From Hydractinia symbiolongicarpus (Eukaryota > Cnidaria > Hydrozoa > Anthoathecata > Hydractiniidae), in contig NC_079876.1 of the NCBI RefSeq assembly GCF_029227915.1, positions 29,299,828 through 29,363,827 on the forward strand: DNA of 64,000 nucleotides, read 5' to 3'. A program made the translations under genes and the position numbers. Below are positions 12,523 through 23,697 of this stretch, one piece after another. Position 1 is the stretch's first letter. Each line of letters starts with the position of its first letter. Under the pieces are notes generated by a model. That model worked only from the letters and a program-made list of their open reading frames with translations, searched no databases and was not told where the DNA came from.

Positions 12523-12604
12523 TACCAGAGGTGGGGTTCGAACCCACGGGGGCAATTGTTATTGGAACTTAAGTCCATCGCCTTAACCACTCAGCCACCC
12601 TGGT
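12523..12604 (-). pseudogene. tRNA-Leu(UAA) copy 28 (g-like, extra unit)
   Basis: 82 nt. As copy 7 but the T stem is consensus on its 3' side, and the variable arm has a G run and an extra T. Belongs to the extra pair that lengthens row 3. Confidence 0.8.
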
Positions 12605-12974
12605 TGGAGTTTCAGGTTAATAAGGTTACTTGAATTTGGAAAAAGTACGGGAAATGAACGTTAGTATTCTAAATCGCCCTAGAGAATTACCATTTGACGA
12701 CCTTCAGATTTTTTAATAAGTTGCCATTTTAAAAACTCAACACAATGAATGGAGCTGAAAAAAGGGATGGTAATACTTGGGATTTTGTGTTTGAAATTTT
12801 GAGACATGGAAGGTGTATTTGAGCATCGTGAAATAACGGCTGGTAGAATTATTGGGGCTACTCTATCTCGCCATGTGCGATACTTTACCAAAACATGCCA
12901 TGGTTATACATTTCCACTGCTTAAACTCTCCAAGAATCCTTCAAACATCTTATCACACAGGTTAACCTAACTAA

Positions 12975-13057
12975 TGCCAGAGGTGGGGTTCGAACTCACG
13001 CGGACAATCGTCCATTGGAACTTAAGTCCAACGCCTAAACCACTCGGCCACCCTTGT
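12975..13057 (-). pseudogene. tRNA-Leu(UAA) copy 29 (h-like, extra unit)
   Basis: As copy 8. Second unit of the extra pair in row 3. Confidence 0.8.
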
Positions 13058-13428
13058 TGAAATTTCAGGTTAATAAGGTTACTTGAACTTGGAAAAAGTA
13101 CTGGCAATAATCCTCAGCATTCTAAATCGTGCAAGAGCATTAACATCTGTCGACGTTGTTGATTCTTTAATAACTTTGCGCTTCAATAATTCAATAAGTT
13201 GACTGGAACAGCAAAAAGGGATGGTAATATTTTGGATTTTGAGATTGAAGTTTTGAGATATGGAAAGAATAATTGAGCATCTTGAAATAACGGCTGGTAG
13301 AATTATTAGGACTATTCTATTTCGTCATGTTCCATACTTCGCCACAACCTGTCGTGGTAACAAATTTCCACGGTTAAAACTCTCCAAGCATCCTTCAATC
13401 ATCTTATCACACAGGTTAACCCAGCTAA

Positions 13429-13510
13429 TAACAGAGGTGGGTTCGAACCCACGCAGGCAATCGTCCATTGGAACTTAAGTCCAACGCCTTAACAACTCGG
13501 CCACCCTGGT
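13429..13510 (-). pseudogene. tRNA-Leu(UAA) copy 30 (type a)
   Basis: 82 nt, as copy 1. Confidence 0.85.
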
Positions 13511-13880
13511 TGAAATTTCAGGTTAATAAGGTTACTTGAACTTGGAAAAAGTCCTGGCAATGAACCTTAGCATTCTCCATCGTGCAAGAGCGTTAACACC
13601 TGTCGACGTTGTTATTTTCTTCATAAATTACGCCTTGATAATTCAACAAATTGACTGAAACTGCAAAAAGAGATGGTAATATTTGGGATTTTGAGTTTGA
13701 AATTTTGAGAAATGGAAGGAATAATTGCGCATCGTGAAATAACGGCTGGTAGAATTATTGGGGCTATTCTGATTCGCCATGTGCGATACTTTACCACAAT
13801 GTGTCATGGAAACACATTTGCACGGTTAAAACTCTCCAAGCATCCTTCAAACACCTTATCACACAGGTTAACCCAGCTAA

Positions 13881-13962
13881 TAACAGAGGTGGGTTCGAAC
13901 CCACGGGGGCAATCGTCCATTGGAACTTAAGTCCAACGCCTTAACAACTCGGGAACCCTGGT
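13881..13962 (-). pseudogene. tRNA-Leu(UAA) copy 31 (type b)
   Basis: 82 nt, as copy 2, with one further G in the variable arm. Confidence 0.85.
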
Positions 13963-14333
13963 TGAAATTTCAGGTTAATAAGGTTACTTGAACTTGGAAA
14001 AAGTACTGGCAATGCACCTTAGTACTATAAAGCGTGCAAGAGAAATAACAACTGTGGGCATCCTTATTTCTTTAATATTTTCCCGCCTTGATAATTCTAT
14101 AAATTGACTGGAACTACAAAAAAGGATGGTAATATTTGGGATTTTGAGTTTGAAATTTTGAAAAATGGAAGGAATAATTGCCCGTCGTGAAATAACGGCT
14201 GGTAGAATTATTGGGGCTATTCTATTTCGCCATGTGCGATACATTAGCACAACATGTCATGGTAATACATTTCCACTGCTAAAACTCTCCAGGCATCCTT
14301 CAATCATTTTATCACAAAGGTTAACTTTGCTTA

Positions 14334-14416
14334 TAACAGAGGTGGGGTTCGAACCCCCGCGGACACTCGTCCATTGGAACTTAAGTCCAACGCCTTAACC
14401 ACTCGGCCGCCCCGGT
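14334..14416 (-). pseudogene. tRNA-Leu(UAA) copy 32 (type c)
   Basis: As copy 3. Confidence 0.8.
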
Positions 14417-14786
14417 TAGAATTGCAGGTTAATAAGGTTACTTGAACTTGGAAAAAGTACTGCCAATGAACCTTAGTACTATAAAGCGTGCAAGAGCAAT
14501 AACAACTGTGGACATCCTTAATTCTTTTATAATTTGCCGCTTTGATAATTCAACAAATTGACTGGAACTGCAAAAAGGGATGGTATTATTTGGGATTTTG
14601 AGTTTGACATTTTGAGATATGGAAGGCATAAATGCGCATCGTGAAATGACGGCTAGTAGAATTATTGCAGCTATTCTATTTCGCCATGTGAGATAATTCA
14701 ACACAACGTGTCATGTTAACGCATTTCCACGCAAAAACACTCCGAGCATCCTACAATCATCTTATCACACAGGTTAACCTAGCTAA

Positions 14787-14869
14787 TACCAGAGGTGGGG
14801 TTCGAACCCACGCGGACAATTGTCCAGTGGAAGTTAAGTCCAACACCTTAACCACTCGGCCACCCTGGT
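14787..14869 (-). tRNA. tRNA-Leu-TAA: tRNA-Leu(UAA) copy 33 (type d), diverged
   Basis: As copy 15. Confidence 0.7.
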
Positions 14870-15232
14870 TGAAATTTCGGGTTACCAAGCTTACATGTAC
14901 TTGGAAAAAGTACTGGCAATGAACCTTAATATTCTAAATCGTGTAACAGCATTAGCATCTGTCGATCTTCTCAATAATTTGCCGTTTTGACAATTCAACA
15001 AATTGACTGGAACTGTAAAATGGTATGGTAATATTTGGGATTTTAAGTTTGAAATTTTAAGATATGGAAGGAATAATTGCGCATTGTGAAATAACGTCTG
15101 GTAGAATTCTTGCAGCAATTCTACTTCTCCAAGTTCGATACTTCGCCACAACGTGTCATGGCAAACACATTTCCACGTTTAAATTCTCCAAGCATCCTTC
15201 AATCATCTTATCACAAAGGTTAACCTAGCTAA

Positions 15233-15315
15233 TACCAGAGGTGGTGTTTGAACCCACGCGGACAATTGTCCAGTGGAACTTAAGTCCAACACCTTAACCA
15301 CTCGGCCACCCTGGT
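15233..15315 (-). tRNA. tRNA-Leu-TAA: tRNA-Leu(UAA) copy 34 (type e), diverged
   Basis: As copy 5. Confidence 0.65.
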
Positions 15316-15686
15316 TGAAATTTCGGGTTACCAAGGTTACATGGACTTGGAAAAAGTACTGGCAATAAACCTTAGTTTTCTAAATTATGTAAGAGCATTG
15401 ACATCTGTCGACCTTCTTATTGCTTTAATAACTTGCCGCTTTGATAATTCATTAAATTGATTGAAACTGCAAAAAGTGATTTTAAAAATTGAGATTTTGA
15501 GTTTGAAATTTTGAGATATGGAAGGCATTATTGCGTATCGTGAAGTAACTGCTGGTAGAATTATTGGGACTATTCTATTTTGCCCTGTGGGATAATTCAA
15601 CACAAGGTGTCATGTTAACGCATTTCCACGGTTAAAACTCTGCAAGCATCATTTATTCATCTTATCACACAGGTTAACCCAGCTAA

Positions 15687-15769
15687 TACCAGAGGTGGGG
15701 TTCGAACCCACGCGGACAATCGTCCATTGGAACTTAAGTCCAACGACTTAACCACTCGGCCACCCTGGT
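15687..15769 (-). tRNA. tRNA-Leu-TAA: tRNA-Leu(UAA) copy 35 (type f)
   Basis: As copy 6. Confidence 0.8.
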
Positions 15770-16139
15770 TGAAATTTCAGGCTACCAAGGTTACTTGAAC
15801 TTGGAAAACGTACTGGCAATGAACCTTAGTATTCTATTTCGCGCAGGAGCATTACCATTTGACGACCTTGAGATTGTTCAATAATTTGCCGTTTCGATAA
15901 CTCAACAAAATGAATGGAATTGCAAAATAGGATGGTAATATTTGGGACTTTGAGTTTGACATTTTGAGATATGGAAGGCATAAATGCACATCGTGAAATA
16001 ACGGCCAGTAGAATTATCGCGGCCATTCTATTTCAACATGTGCGTTACTTCGCCCGAACGTGTCATGGCAAACACATTTCCACGTTGAAATTCCCCAAGC
16101 ATCCTTCAATCATCTTATCACAAAGGTTTATCTAGCAAA

Positions 16140-16221
16140 TACCAGAGGTGGGGTTCGAACCCACGCGGGCAATTGTCATTGGAACTTAAGTCCATCGCCT
16201 TAACCACTCAGCCACCCTGGT
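16140..16221 (-). pseudogene. tRNA-Leu(UAA) copy 36 (type g)
   Basis: 82 nt, as copy 7 but with a consensus T stem. Confidence 0.8.
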
Positions 16222-16590
16222 TGGAGTTTCAGGTTAATAAGGTTACTTGAATTTGGAAAAAGTACGGGAAATGAACGTTAGTATTCAAAATCGCCCTAGA
16301 GAATTACCATTTGACGACCTTCAGATTTTTTAATAAGTTGCCATTTTAAAAACTCAACACAATGAATGGAGCTGCAAGAAGGGATGGTAATACTTGGGAT
16401 TTTGTGTTTGAAATTTTGAGACATAGAAGGTGTAATTGAGCATCGTGAAATAACGGCTTGTAGAATTATTGGGCTACTCTATCTCGCCATGTGCGATACT
16501 TTACCAAAACATGCCATGGTAATACATTTCCACTGCTTAAACTCTCCAAGAATCCTTCAAACATCTTATCACACAGGTTAACCTAACTAA

Positions 16591-16673
16591 TGCCAGAGGT
16601 GGGGTTCGAACTCACGCGGACAATGGTCCATTGGAACTTAAGACCAACGCCTTAACCACTCGGCCACCCTTGT
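16591..16673 (-). pseudogene. tRNA-Leu(UAA) copy 37 (type h variant)
   Basis: As copy 19 plus a T31-T39 mismatch and a changed variable loop. The spacer beyond it matches the one beyond copy 10, marking the same recombinant joint. Confidence 0.8.
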
Positions 16674-17044
16674 TGAAATTTCAGGTTAATAAGGTTAATT
16701 GAACTTGAAAAAAGTACTGGCAATGAACCTTAGCATTCTCAACCGTGCAAGAGCATTCACATCTGTTGACTTTCTTTTTTCTTTAATAATTTTCCGCTTC
16801 GATAATTCAACAAATTGACTGGATCTGCGAAAAGGGATGGTAATCCTTGAGATTTTAAACTTGAAATTTGGTGACATGGAAGGAAAAATTGCTCATCGTG
16901 AAATAACGGCTTGTTGAATTACTGCAGCTATTTTAATTCTCCATGTTCGATATTTCACCACAACGTGTCATGGCAACACATTTCCACGGTTAAAACTCTG
17001 CAAGCATCATTTATTCATCTTAACACACAGGTTAACCCAGCTAA

Positions 17045-17127
17045 TACCAGAGTTGGGGTTCGAACCCACGCGGACAATCGTCCATTGGAACTTAAGTCCA
17101 ACGACTTAACCACTCGGCCACCCTGGT
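17045..17127 (-). tRNA. tRNA-Leu-TAA: tRNA-Leu(UAA) copy 38 (f-like), diverged
   Basis: As copy 6 plus one T-stem mismatch (GTTGG on the + strand). Confidence 0.65.
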
Positions 17128-17497
17128 TAAAATTTCAGGCTACCAAGGTTACTTGAACTTGGAAAACGTACTGGCAATGAACCTTAGTATTCTATTTCGC
17201 GCAGGAGCATTACCATTTGACGACCTTGAGATTGTTCAATAATTTGCCGTTTCGATAACTCAACAAAATGAATGGAATTGCAAAATAGGATGGTAATATT
17301 TGGGACTTTGAGTTTGACATTTTGAGATATGGAAGGCATAAATGCACATCGTGAAATAACGGCCAGTAGAATTATTGCGGCCATTCTATTTCAACATGTG
17401 CGTTACTTCGCCCGAACATGTCATGGCAAACACATTTCCACGTTGAAATTCCCCAAGCATCCTTCAATCATCTTATCACACAGGTTTATCTAGCAAA

Positions 17498-17579
17498 TAC
17501 CAGAGTTGGGGTTCGAACCCACGCGGGCAATTGTCATTGGAACTTAAGTCCATCGCCTAAACCACTCAGCCACCCTGGT
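17498..17579 (-). pseudogene. tRNA-Leu(UAA) copy 39 (type g)
   Basis: 82 nt, as copy 7 with one more D-loop change. Last unit before the LINE fragment. Confidence 0.8.
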
Positions 17580-17802
17580 TGGAGTTTCAGGTTAATAAGG
17601 TTACTTGAATTTGGAAAAAGTACGGGAAATGAACATTAGTTTTCTAAATTATGTAAGAGCATTGACATCTGTCGACCTTCTTATTGCTTTAATAACTTGC
17701 CGCTTTGATAATTCATTAAATTGATTGAAACTGCAAAAAGTGATGTTAATAATTGAGATTTTGAGTTTGAAATTTTGAGATAGGGAAGGCATTATTGCGT
17801 AT

Positions 17803-18172
17803 AGCCCAACTAAATGCCTTATTTCGATTAAGAAGTTTCTTATCCTTTCAAGCAAAATATGTTTTAGTTCAAAGTTTTATCTACGCAAATTTCAATTATT
17901 GTTCCCTTATATGGCATTTTTCTTCTTCTAAGTCTTTATCTAAAGTCGAAATGATACAAAAACGAGCATTAAGATTTCTGTATAATGATACGGTAAGTAC
18001 ATACGAAAATTTACTTAAAAATTCCAGCAAGAGTCACATGAATGTAAATCGCTTACGGTCATTGTGTATACAAATCTTTAAAACTATATATATTTTGTTT
18101 AAATGATAGCGGTAGGACAGTCAGAGAACAAAATACAAATAATTTGATAGTCTCAAGGAAAAGGACCGCGAA
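17803..18172 (+). mobile_element. non-LTR retrotransposon fragment (RT C-terminal part), dead
   Basis: Sequence unrelated to the satellite interrupts a unit. From about 17,803 it translates with QLNALFRLRSFLSFQAK, then FIYANFNYC and IQKRALRFLYND, followed by a region ending near FKTI. This is the typical C-terminal segment after the reverse transcriptase domain in CR1/jockey-like elements. The frame stops at about 18,104 and a related reading (REQNTNNLIV) continues in another frame, so there is at least one frameshift or deletion. Neither a 5' end nor a 3' tail is present. Host satellite DNA of about 200 bp is missing at the site, and the right junction falls inside tRNA copy 40. It differs in sequence from the LINE at 36.7-38.1 kb. 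Family placement is inference from motifs. Confidence 0.8.
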
Positions 18173-18182
18173 ACGTTAACCT

Positions 18183-18259
18183 AGGTGGGGTTCGAACCCA
18201 CGGGAACAATCGTCCATTGGAAATTAAGTCCCACACCTTAACCACTCAGCCACCCTGGT
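18183..18259 (-). pseudogene. tRNA-Leu(UAA) copy 40, truncated
   Basis: Lacks most of the 3' acceptor strand: the spacer GTTAACCTAG joins directly to the T arm at the LINE fragment's right junction. Base 37 is T, and stem and D-arm changes are present. Confidence 0.8.
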
Positions 18260-18630
18260 TGAAATTTCAGGTTACCAAGGTTACTTGAACTTGTAAAACG
18301 TACTGGCAATGAACCTTAATATTCTAAATCGTGTAAGAGCTTTAACATCTGTCCATGTTCTTATTACTTTAACAATTTGCCGTTTTGATAATTCAACAAA
18401 TTGACTGGAACTGCAAAAAAGTATGGTAATATATGGGATTTTGAGATTGAAATTTTGAGATATGGAAGGAATAATTGCGCATTGTGAAATAACGGCCGAT
18501 ACAACTATTGCAAGTATTCTACTTCTCAAAGTTCGATACTTCGCCACAACGTGTCATGGCAAACACATTTCCACGTTTAAATTCTCCAAGCATACTTCAA
18601 TCATCTTATCCAAACCGTTAACCTAGCTAA

Positions 18631-18713
18631 TTCCAGAGGTGGGGTTCGAACCCACTCGGAGAATCGTCCAATGGAACTTAAGTCCAACGCTTTAACCACT
18701 CGGCCACCCTAGT
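18631..18713 (-). pseudogene. tRNA-Leu(UAA) copy 41, diverged
   Basis: 83 nt. Mismatches A1-A72, C12-A23 and T27-T43 plus a broken variable stem. Anticodon loop is consensus. Confidence 0.75.
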
Positions 18714-19083
18714 TGAACAATTAAGTTAATAAAGTTACTTGAAATTGGAAAGGGTACGGGACTGGAACCTTAGTATTCTAAATGGCCCAAAAGCACTACC
18801 ATTTGACGACCTTTAGATTTTTCAATAATTTGCCCTTTTGATAACTCAATAAAATGAATGGAACTGCAAAATGGGATGGTAATATTTGGGATTTTGAGTT
18901 TGAAAGTTTCAGATATGAAAGGCATTATTGCGTATCGTGAAGTAACGGCTTGAAGAATTATTGGGGCTATTCTATTTCGCCATGTGGGATAATTCAACAC
19001 AACGTATCATGTAAACACATTTCCACGGTTAAAACTCTCCAAGCATCCTTTAATGATCTTATCACACAGATTAACCCAGCTAA

Positions 19084-19166
19084 TAGCAGAAGTGGGGTTC
19101 GAACCCACGCGGACAACCGTGCATTGGAACTTAAGACCAACGCCTTAACCACTCGGCCACCCTGGT
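19084..19166 (-). tRNA. tRNA-Leu-TAA: tRNA-Leu(UAA) copy 42, diverged
   Basis: 83 nt. C2-C71 and T31-T39 mismatches and a weakened variable stem. D and T arms are intact. Confidence 0.6.
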
Positions 19167-19537
19167 TGAAATTTCAGGTTACCAAGATTACTTGAACTTG
19201 GAAAAAGTACTGGCAATGAACCTTAATATTCTAAATCGTGTAAGAGCATTAACATCTGTCGATCTTCTTATTACTTTAATAATTTGCCGTTTTGATAATT
19301 CAACAAATTGACTGGAACTGCAGAAAATTATGGTAATATTTGGGATTTTGAGTTTGAAAATTTGAGATATGGAAGGAATAATTGCGCATTGTGAAATAAC
19401 GGCTGGTACAACTATTGCAGCTGTTCTATTTCTCCAGGTTCGATACATCTCCACAACGTGTCATGGCAAACAGATTTCCACCTTTAAATTCTCCAACCAT
19501 CCTTCAATCATCTTATCACCCAGATAAACCTAGCTAA

Positions 19538-19620
19538 TACCAGAGGCGGGGTTCGAACCCACGCGGACAATCGTCCATTGGAACTTAAGTCCAACGCCTT
19601 AACCACTCGGCCACCCTGGT
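19538..19620 (-). tRNA. tRNA-Leu-TAA: tRNA-Leu(UAA) copy 43, intact cloverleaf
   Basis: One base from consensus: a T-stem A to G change that leaves a G-U pair. All stems, both promoter boxes and the anticodon loop are intact. Confidence 0.9.
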
Positions 19621-19990
19621 TGAAATTTCAGGTTACCAAGGTTACTTGAACTTGGAAAACGTACTGGCAATGAACCTTAGTATTCTAAATCGCGCAAGAG
19701 CACTACCATTTGACGACCTTTAGATTTTTCAATAATTTGCCCTTTTGATAACTCAATAAAATGAATGGAACTGCAAAATGGGATGGTAATATTTGGGATT
19801 TTGAGTTTGAAAGTTTCAGATATGAAAGGCATTATTGCGTATCGTGAAGTAACGGCTTGAAGAATTATTGGGGCTTGTCTATTTTGCCCTGTGGGATAAT
19901 TTAACACAAGGTGTCATGTTAACGCATTTCCACGGTTAAAATTCTGCAAGCATCCTTCATTCATCTTATCACACAGGTTAACCTAGCTAT

Positions 19991-20073
19991 TACCAGAGGT
20001 GGGGTTTGAACCCACTCGGACAATCGTCCATTGGAACTTAAGTCCAACGCCTTAACCACTCGGCCACCCTGGT
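19991..20073 (-). tRNA. tRNA-Leu-TAA: tRNA-Leu(UAA) copy 44, intact cloverleaf
   Basis: T loop is TTCAAAC (G57A), which also weakens the B box, and the last variable-arm base is A. All stems pair. Confidence 0.85.
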
Positions 20074-20443
20074 TGAAAATTTAAGTTAATAAGGTTACTT
20101 GAACTTGGAAAACGTACTGGCAATGAACCTTAGTATTCTAAATCGCGCAAGAGCACTAACATTTGAGGACCTTCAGATTTTGCAATAATTAGCCGTTTTG
20201 ATAACTCAACAAAATGAATGGAACTGCAAAATGGGATGGTAATATCTGGGACTTTGAGTTTGAAAGTTTGAGATATCGAAGGCATTATTGTGCATCGTGA
20301 AGTACCGGCTGGTAGAATTATTGGGGCTTTTCTATTTCGCCATGTGGGATAATTCAACAGAACGTGTCATTTTAACGCATTTCCATGGTTAAAACTCTCC
20401 AAGCATCCTTCAAGGATCTTATCACACAGGTTAACCCATCTAA

Positions 20444-20526
20444 TACCAGAGGTGGGGTTTGAACCCACTCGGACAATCTTCCATTGGAACTTGAGTCCAA
20501 CGCCTTAACCACTCGGCCACCCTGGT
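20444..20526 (-). tRNA. tRNA-Leu-CAA: tRNA-Leu(CAA) copy 45, anticodon variant
   Basis: The anticodon loop is CTCAAGT, giving anticodon CAA (reads UUG, still leucine). Acceptor, D, anticodon and T stems are all paired; one variable-arm pair is lost and the T loop is TTCAAAC. It has no intron. Confidence 0.82.
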
Positions 20527-20896
20527 TGAATATTTAAGTTAATAAGGTTACTTGAATTTGGAAAGGGTACGGGAAATGAACCTTAGTATTCTAAATCGCC
20601 CAAGAGCATTACCATTTGAGGACCTTCCGATTTTTCAATAATTTTCCATTTTGATAGCTCAACAAAATGAATGGAGCTGCAAAATGGGATGGTAATATTT
20701 GGGATTTTGAGTATGAAATTTTGCGATATGGAAGGCATAATTGCGTATCGTGAAATAACAGCTTGTAGAGTTATTGGTGCTATTCCGTTTTGCCATGTGC
20801 GATACTTGACCACAACGTATCATGTTAACACATTTCCACGGTTAAAACTCTCCAAGCAACCCTCAATCTTTTTATCACACAGGTTAGCCTAGCTAA

Positions 20897-20979
20897 TACC
20901 AGAGATGGGGTTCGAACCCACGCGGACAATCGTCCATTGGAACTTATGTCCAACTTCTTAACCACTCGGCCACCCTGGT
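20897..20979 (-). pseudogene. tRNA-Leu(UAA) copy 46, U33 lost
   Basis: Loop is CATAAGT: the near-universal U33 is A. The D stem has two mismatches (GGC to GAA). The T stem keeps a G-U pair. Confidence 0.8.
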
Positions 20980-21349
20980 TGAAATTTCAGGTTAATAAGG
21001 TTACTTGAACTTGGAAAAAGTACTGGGAATGAACCTTAGTTTTCTAAATTGCGCAAGAGCATTACCATTTGACGACCTTCAGATTTTTCAATAATTTGCC
21101 GTTTTGATAACTCAACAAAATGAATGGAACTGCAAAATGGGATGGTAATATCTGGGACTTTGAGTTTGAAAGTTTGAGACATGGAAAGCATTATTGCGCA
21201 TTGTGAAGTACCGGCTGGTAGAATTATTGGGGCTATTCTATTTCGTCATGTGGAATAATTCAACACAACGTGTCATTTTAACGCATTTCCACGGTTAAAA
21301 CTCTCCAAGCATCCTTCAATGATCTTATCACACAGATTAACCCAGCTAA

Positions 21350-21432
21350 TACCAGAGGTGGGGTTCGAACCCACGCGGACAATCGTTCATTGGAACTTAA
21401 GTCCAACGCCTTAACCACTCGGTCACCCCGGT
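21350..21432 (-). tRNA. tRNA-Leu-TAA: tRNA-Leu(UAA) copy 47, diverged
   Basis: G10 to A breaks one D-stem pair and alters the A box. Acceptor strand ACCGGGG still pairs through a G-U. One variable-stem mismatch. Confidence 0.7.
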
Positions 21433-21803
21433 TGAAATTTCAGGTTACCTAGATTACTTGAACTTGGAAAAAGTACTGGCAATGAACCCTAATATTTTAA
21501 ATCGTGTAAAAGCATTGACATCTGTCGACCGTCTTATTTCTTTATAAATTTGTCGCTTTGATAATTCAAAAAATTGAGTAGAACTGCAAAAAGGGATGGC
21601 AATATTTAGGACTTTGAATTGGAAATTTTGAGATGTGGAAGGAATAACTGCGCATCGTGAAATAACGGCTGGTAGAATTATTGTAGCTATTCTATTTTTC
21701 CAAGTTCGATACTTCGCCAAAACGTATAATGTTAACACATTTCCACGGTTAAAACTCTCCAAGCATCCCTCAATCTTTTTATCACACTGGTTAGCCTAGG
21801 TAA

Positions 21804-21886
21804 TACCATAGGTGAGGTTCGAACCCACGCGGACAATCGTCCACTGGAACTTAAGTCCAACTTCTTAACCACTCGGCCACCCTGGT
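21804..21886 (-). pseudogene. tRNA-Leu(UAA) copy 48, diverged
   Basis: G5-A68 mismatch, two D-stem mismatches and T27-G43 wobble. T stem has a G-U pair. Confidence 0.75.
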
Positions 21887-22255
21887 TGAAATTTCAGGTG
21901 AATAATGTTACTTAAACTTGGAAAAAGTACTGGCAATGAACCTTAGTTTTCTAAATCGCGCAAGAGCATTACCATTTGACGACCTTCAGATCTTTCAATA
22001 ATTTTCCATTTTGATAGCTCAACAAAATGAATGGAGCTGCAAAAAGGGATGGTAATATTTGGGATTTTGAGTATGAAATTTTGAGATATGGAAGGCATAA
22101 TTGCGTACGTGAAATAACGGCTGCTAGAATAATTGTGGCTATTCTATTTCGCCATGTTCGATATTTCACCACAACAAGTCATGGTAACACATGTCCACGT
22201 ATAAAATTCTCCAAGCATCCTTCAATCATCTTATCACCTAAATTAACCTAGCTAA

Positions 22256-22338
22256 TCCCAGAGGTGGGGTTCGAACCCACACGGCCAATTGTCAATTGGA
22301 ACTTAAGACCAACGCCTTAACCACTCGGCCACCCTGGT
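22256..22338 (-). pseudogene. tRNA-Leu(UAA) copy 49, diverged
   Basis: A1-G72 and T31-T39 mismatches; the variable-arm stem is rearranged. D and T arms are intact. Confidence 0.7.
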
Positions 22339-22708
22339 TGAAATTTCAGGTTACCAAGATTACTTGAATTTGGAAAAAGTACTGGCAATGAACCTTAATA
22401 TTCTAAATCGTGTAAGAGCATTAACATCTGTCGATCTTCTTATTACTTTAATAATTTGCCGTTTTGATAATTCAACAAATTGACTGGAACTGCAGAAAAT
22501 TATGGTAATATTTGGGATTTTGAGTTTGAAATTTGAGATATGGAAGGAATAATTGCGCATTGTGAAATAACGGCTGGTACAACTATTGCAGCTGTTCTAT
22601 TTCTCCAGGTTCGATACATCTCCACAACGTGTCATGGCAAACAGATTTCCACCTTTAAATTCTCCAACCATCCTTCAATCATCTTATCACCCAGATAAAC
22701 CTAGCTAA

Positions 22709-22791
22709 TACCAGAGGCGGGGTTCGAACCCACGCGGACAATCGTCCATTGGAACTTAAGTCCAACGCCTTAACCACTCGGCCACCCTGGT
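22709..22791 (-). tRNA. tRNA-Leu-TAA: tRNA-Leu(UAA) copy 50, intact cloverleaf
   Basis: Identical to copy 43, at +3,171 bp. Confidence 0.9.
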
Positions 22792-23161
22792 TGAAATTTC
22801 AGGTTACCAAGGTTACTTGAACTTGGAAAACGTACTGGCAATGAACCTTAGTATTCTAAATCGCGCAAGAGCACTACCATTTGACGACCTTTAGATTTTT
22901 CAATAATTTGCCCTTTTGATAACTCAATAAAATGAATGGAACTGCAAAATGGGATGGTAATATTTGGGATTTTGAGTTTGAAAGTTTCAGATATGAAAGG
23001 CATTATTGCGTATCGTGAAGTAACGGCTTGAGGAATTATTGGGGCTTGTCTATTTTGCCCTGTGGGATAATTTAACACAAGGTGTCATGTTAACGCATTT
23101 CCACGGTTAAAATTCTGCAAGCATCCTTCATTCATCTTATCACACAGGTTAACCTAGCTAT

Positions 23162-23244
23162 TACCAGAGGTGGGGTTTGAACCCACTCGGACAATCGTCC
23201 ATTGGAACTTAAGTCCAACGCCTTAACCACTCGGCCACCCTGGT
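23162..23244 (-). tRNA. tRNA-Leu-TAA: tRNA-Leu(UAA) copy 51, intact cloverleaf
   Basis: Identical to copy 44, at +3,171 bp. Confidence 0.85.
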
Positions 23245-23614
23245 TGAAAATTTAAGTTAATAAGGTTACTTGAACTTGGAAAACGTACTGGCAATGAACC
23301 TTAGTATTCTAAATCGCGCAAGAGCACTAACATTTGAGGACCTTCAGATTTTGCAATAATTAGCCGTTTTGATAACTCAACAAAATGAATGGAACTGCAA
23401 AATGGGATGGTAATATCTGGGACTTTGAGTTTGAAAGTTTGAGATATCGAAGGCATTATTGTGCATCGTGAAGTAACGGCTGGTAGAATTATTGGGGCTT
23501 TTCTATTTCGCCATGTGGGATAATTCAACAGAACGTGTCATTTTAACGCATTTCCATGGTTAAAACTCTCGAAGCATCCTTCAAGGATCTTATCACACAG
23601 GTTAACCCATCTAA

Positions 23615-23697
23615 TACCAGAGGTGGGGTTTGAACCCACTCGGACAATCTTCCATTGGAACTTGAGTCCAACGCCTTAACCACTCGGCCACCCTGGT
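23615..23697 (-). tRNA. tRNA-Leu-CAA: tRNA-Leu(CAA) copy 52, anticodon variant
   Basis: Identical to copy 45, at +3,171 bp; the CAA anticodon was carried along in the heptamer duplication. Confidence 0.82.

Larger units (their letters stand above)
1..17640 (-). repeat. octamer higher-order repeat, four rows
   Basis: Copies 1-8 form an ordered set of eight distinguishable units of about 3,617 bp (types a-h). The same set recurs in order starting at copies 9, 20 and 30. Equivalent positions recur at offsets of 3,617, 8,593 and 13,116 bp with near identity. Rows differ in length. Row 2 (about 3,618-8,593) has three extra f-, g- and h-like units after its b unit. Row 3 (8,594-13,116) has an extra g-h pair (copies 28-29). 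Row 4 ends with extra f- and g-like units (38-39). These are expected products of unequal exchange in unit register. Confidence 0.9.
18173..19187 (-). repeat. diverged satellite units after LINE fragment
   Basis: Two and a bit units (copies 40-42) lie between the LINE fragment and the heptamer block. Their spacers mix both sequence classes and match no neighbouring row over a full unit. No other feature is seen here. Confidence 0.75.
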
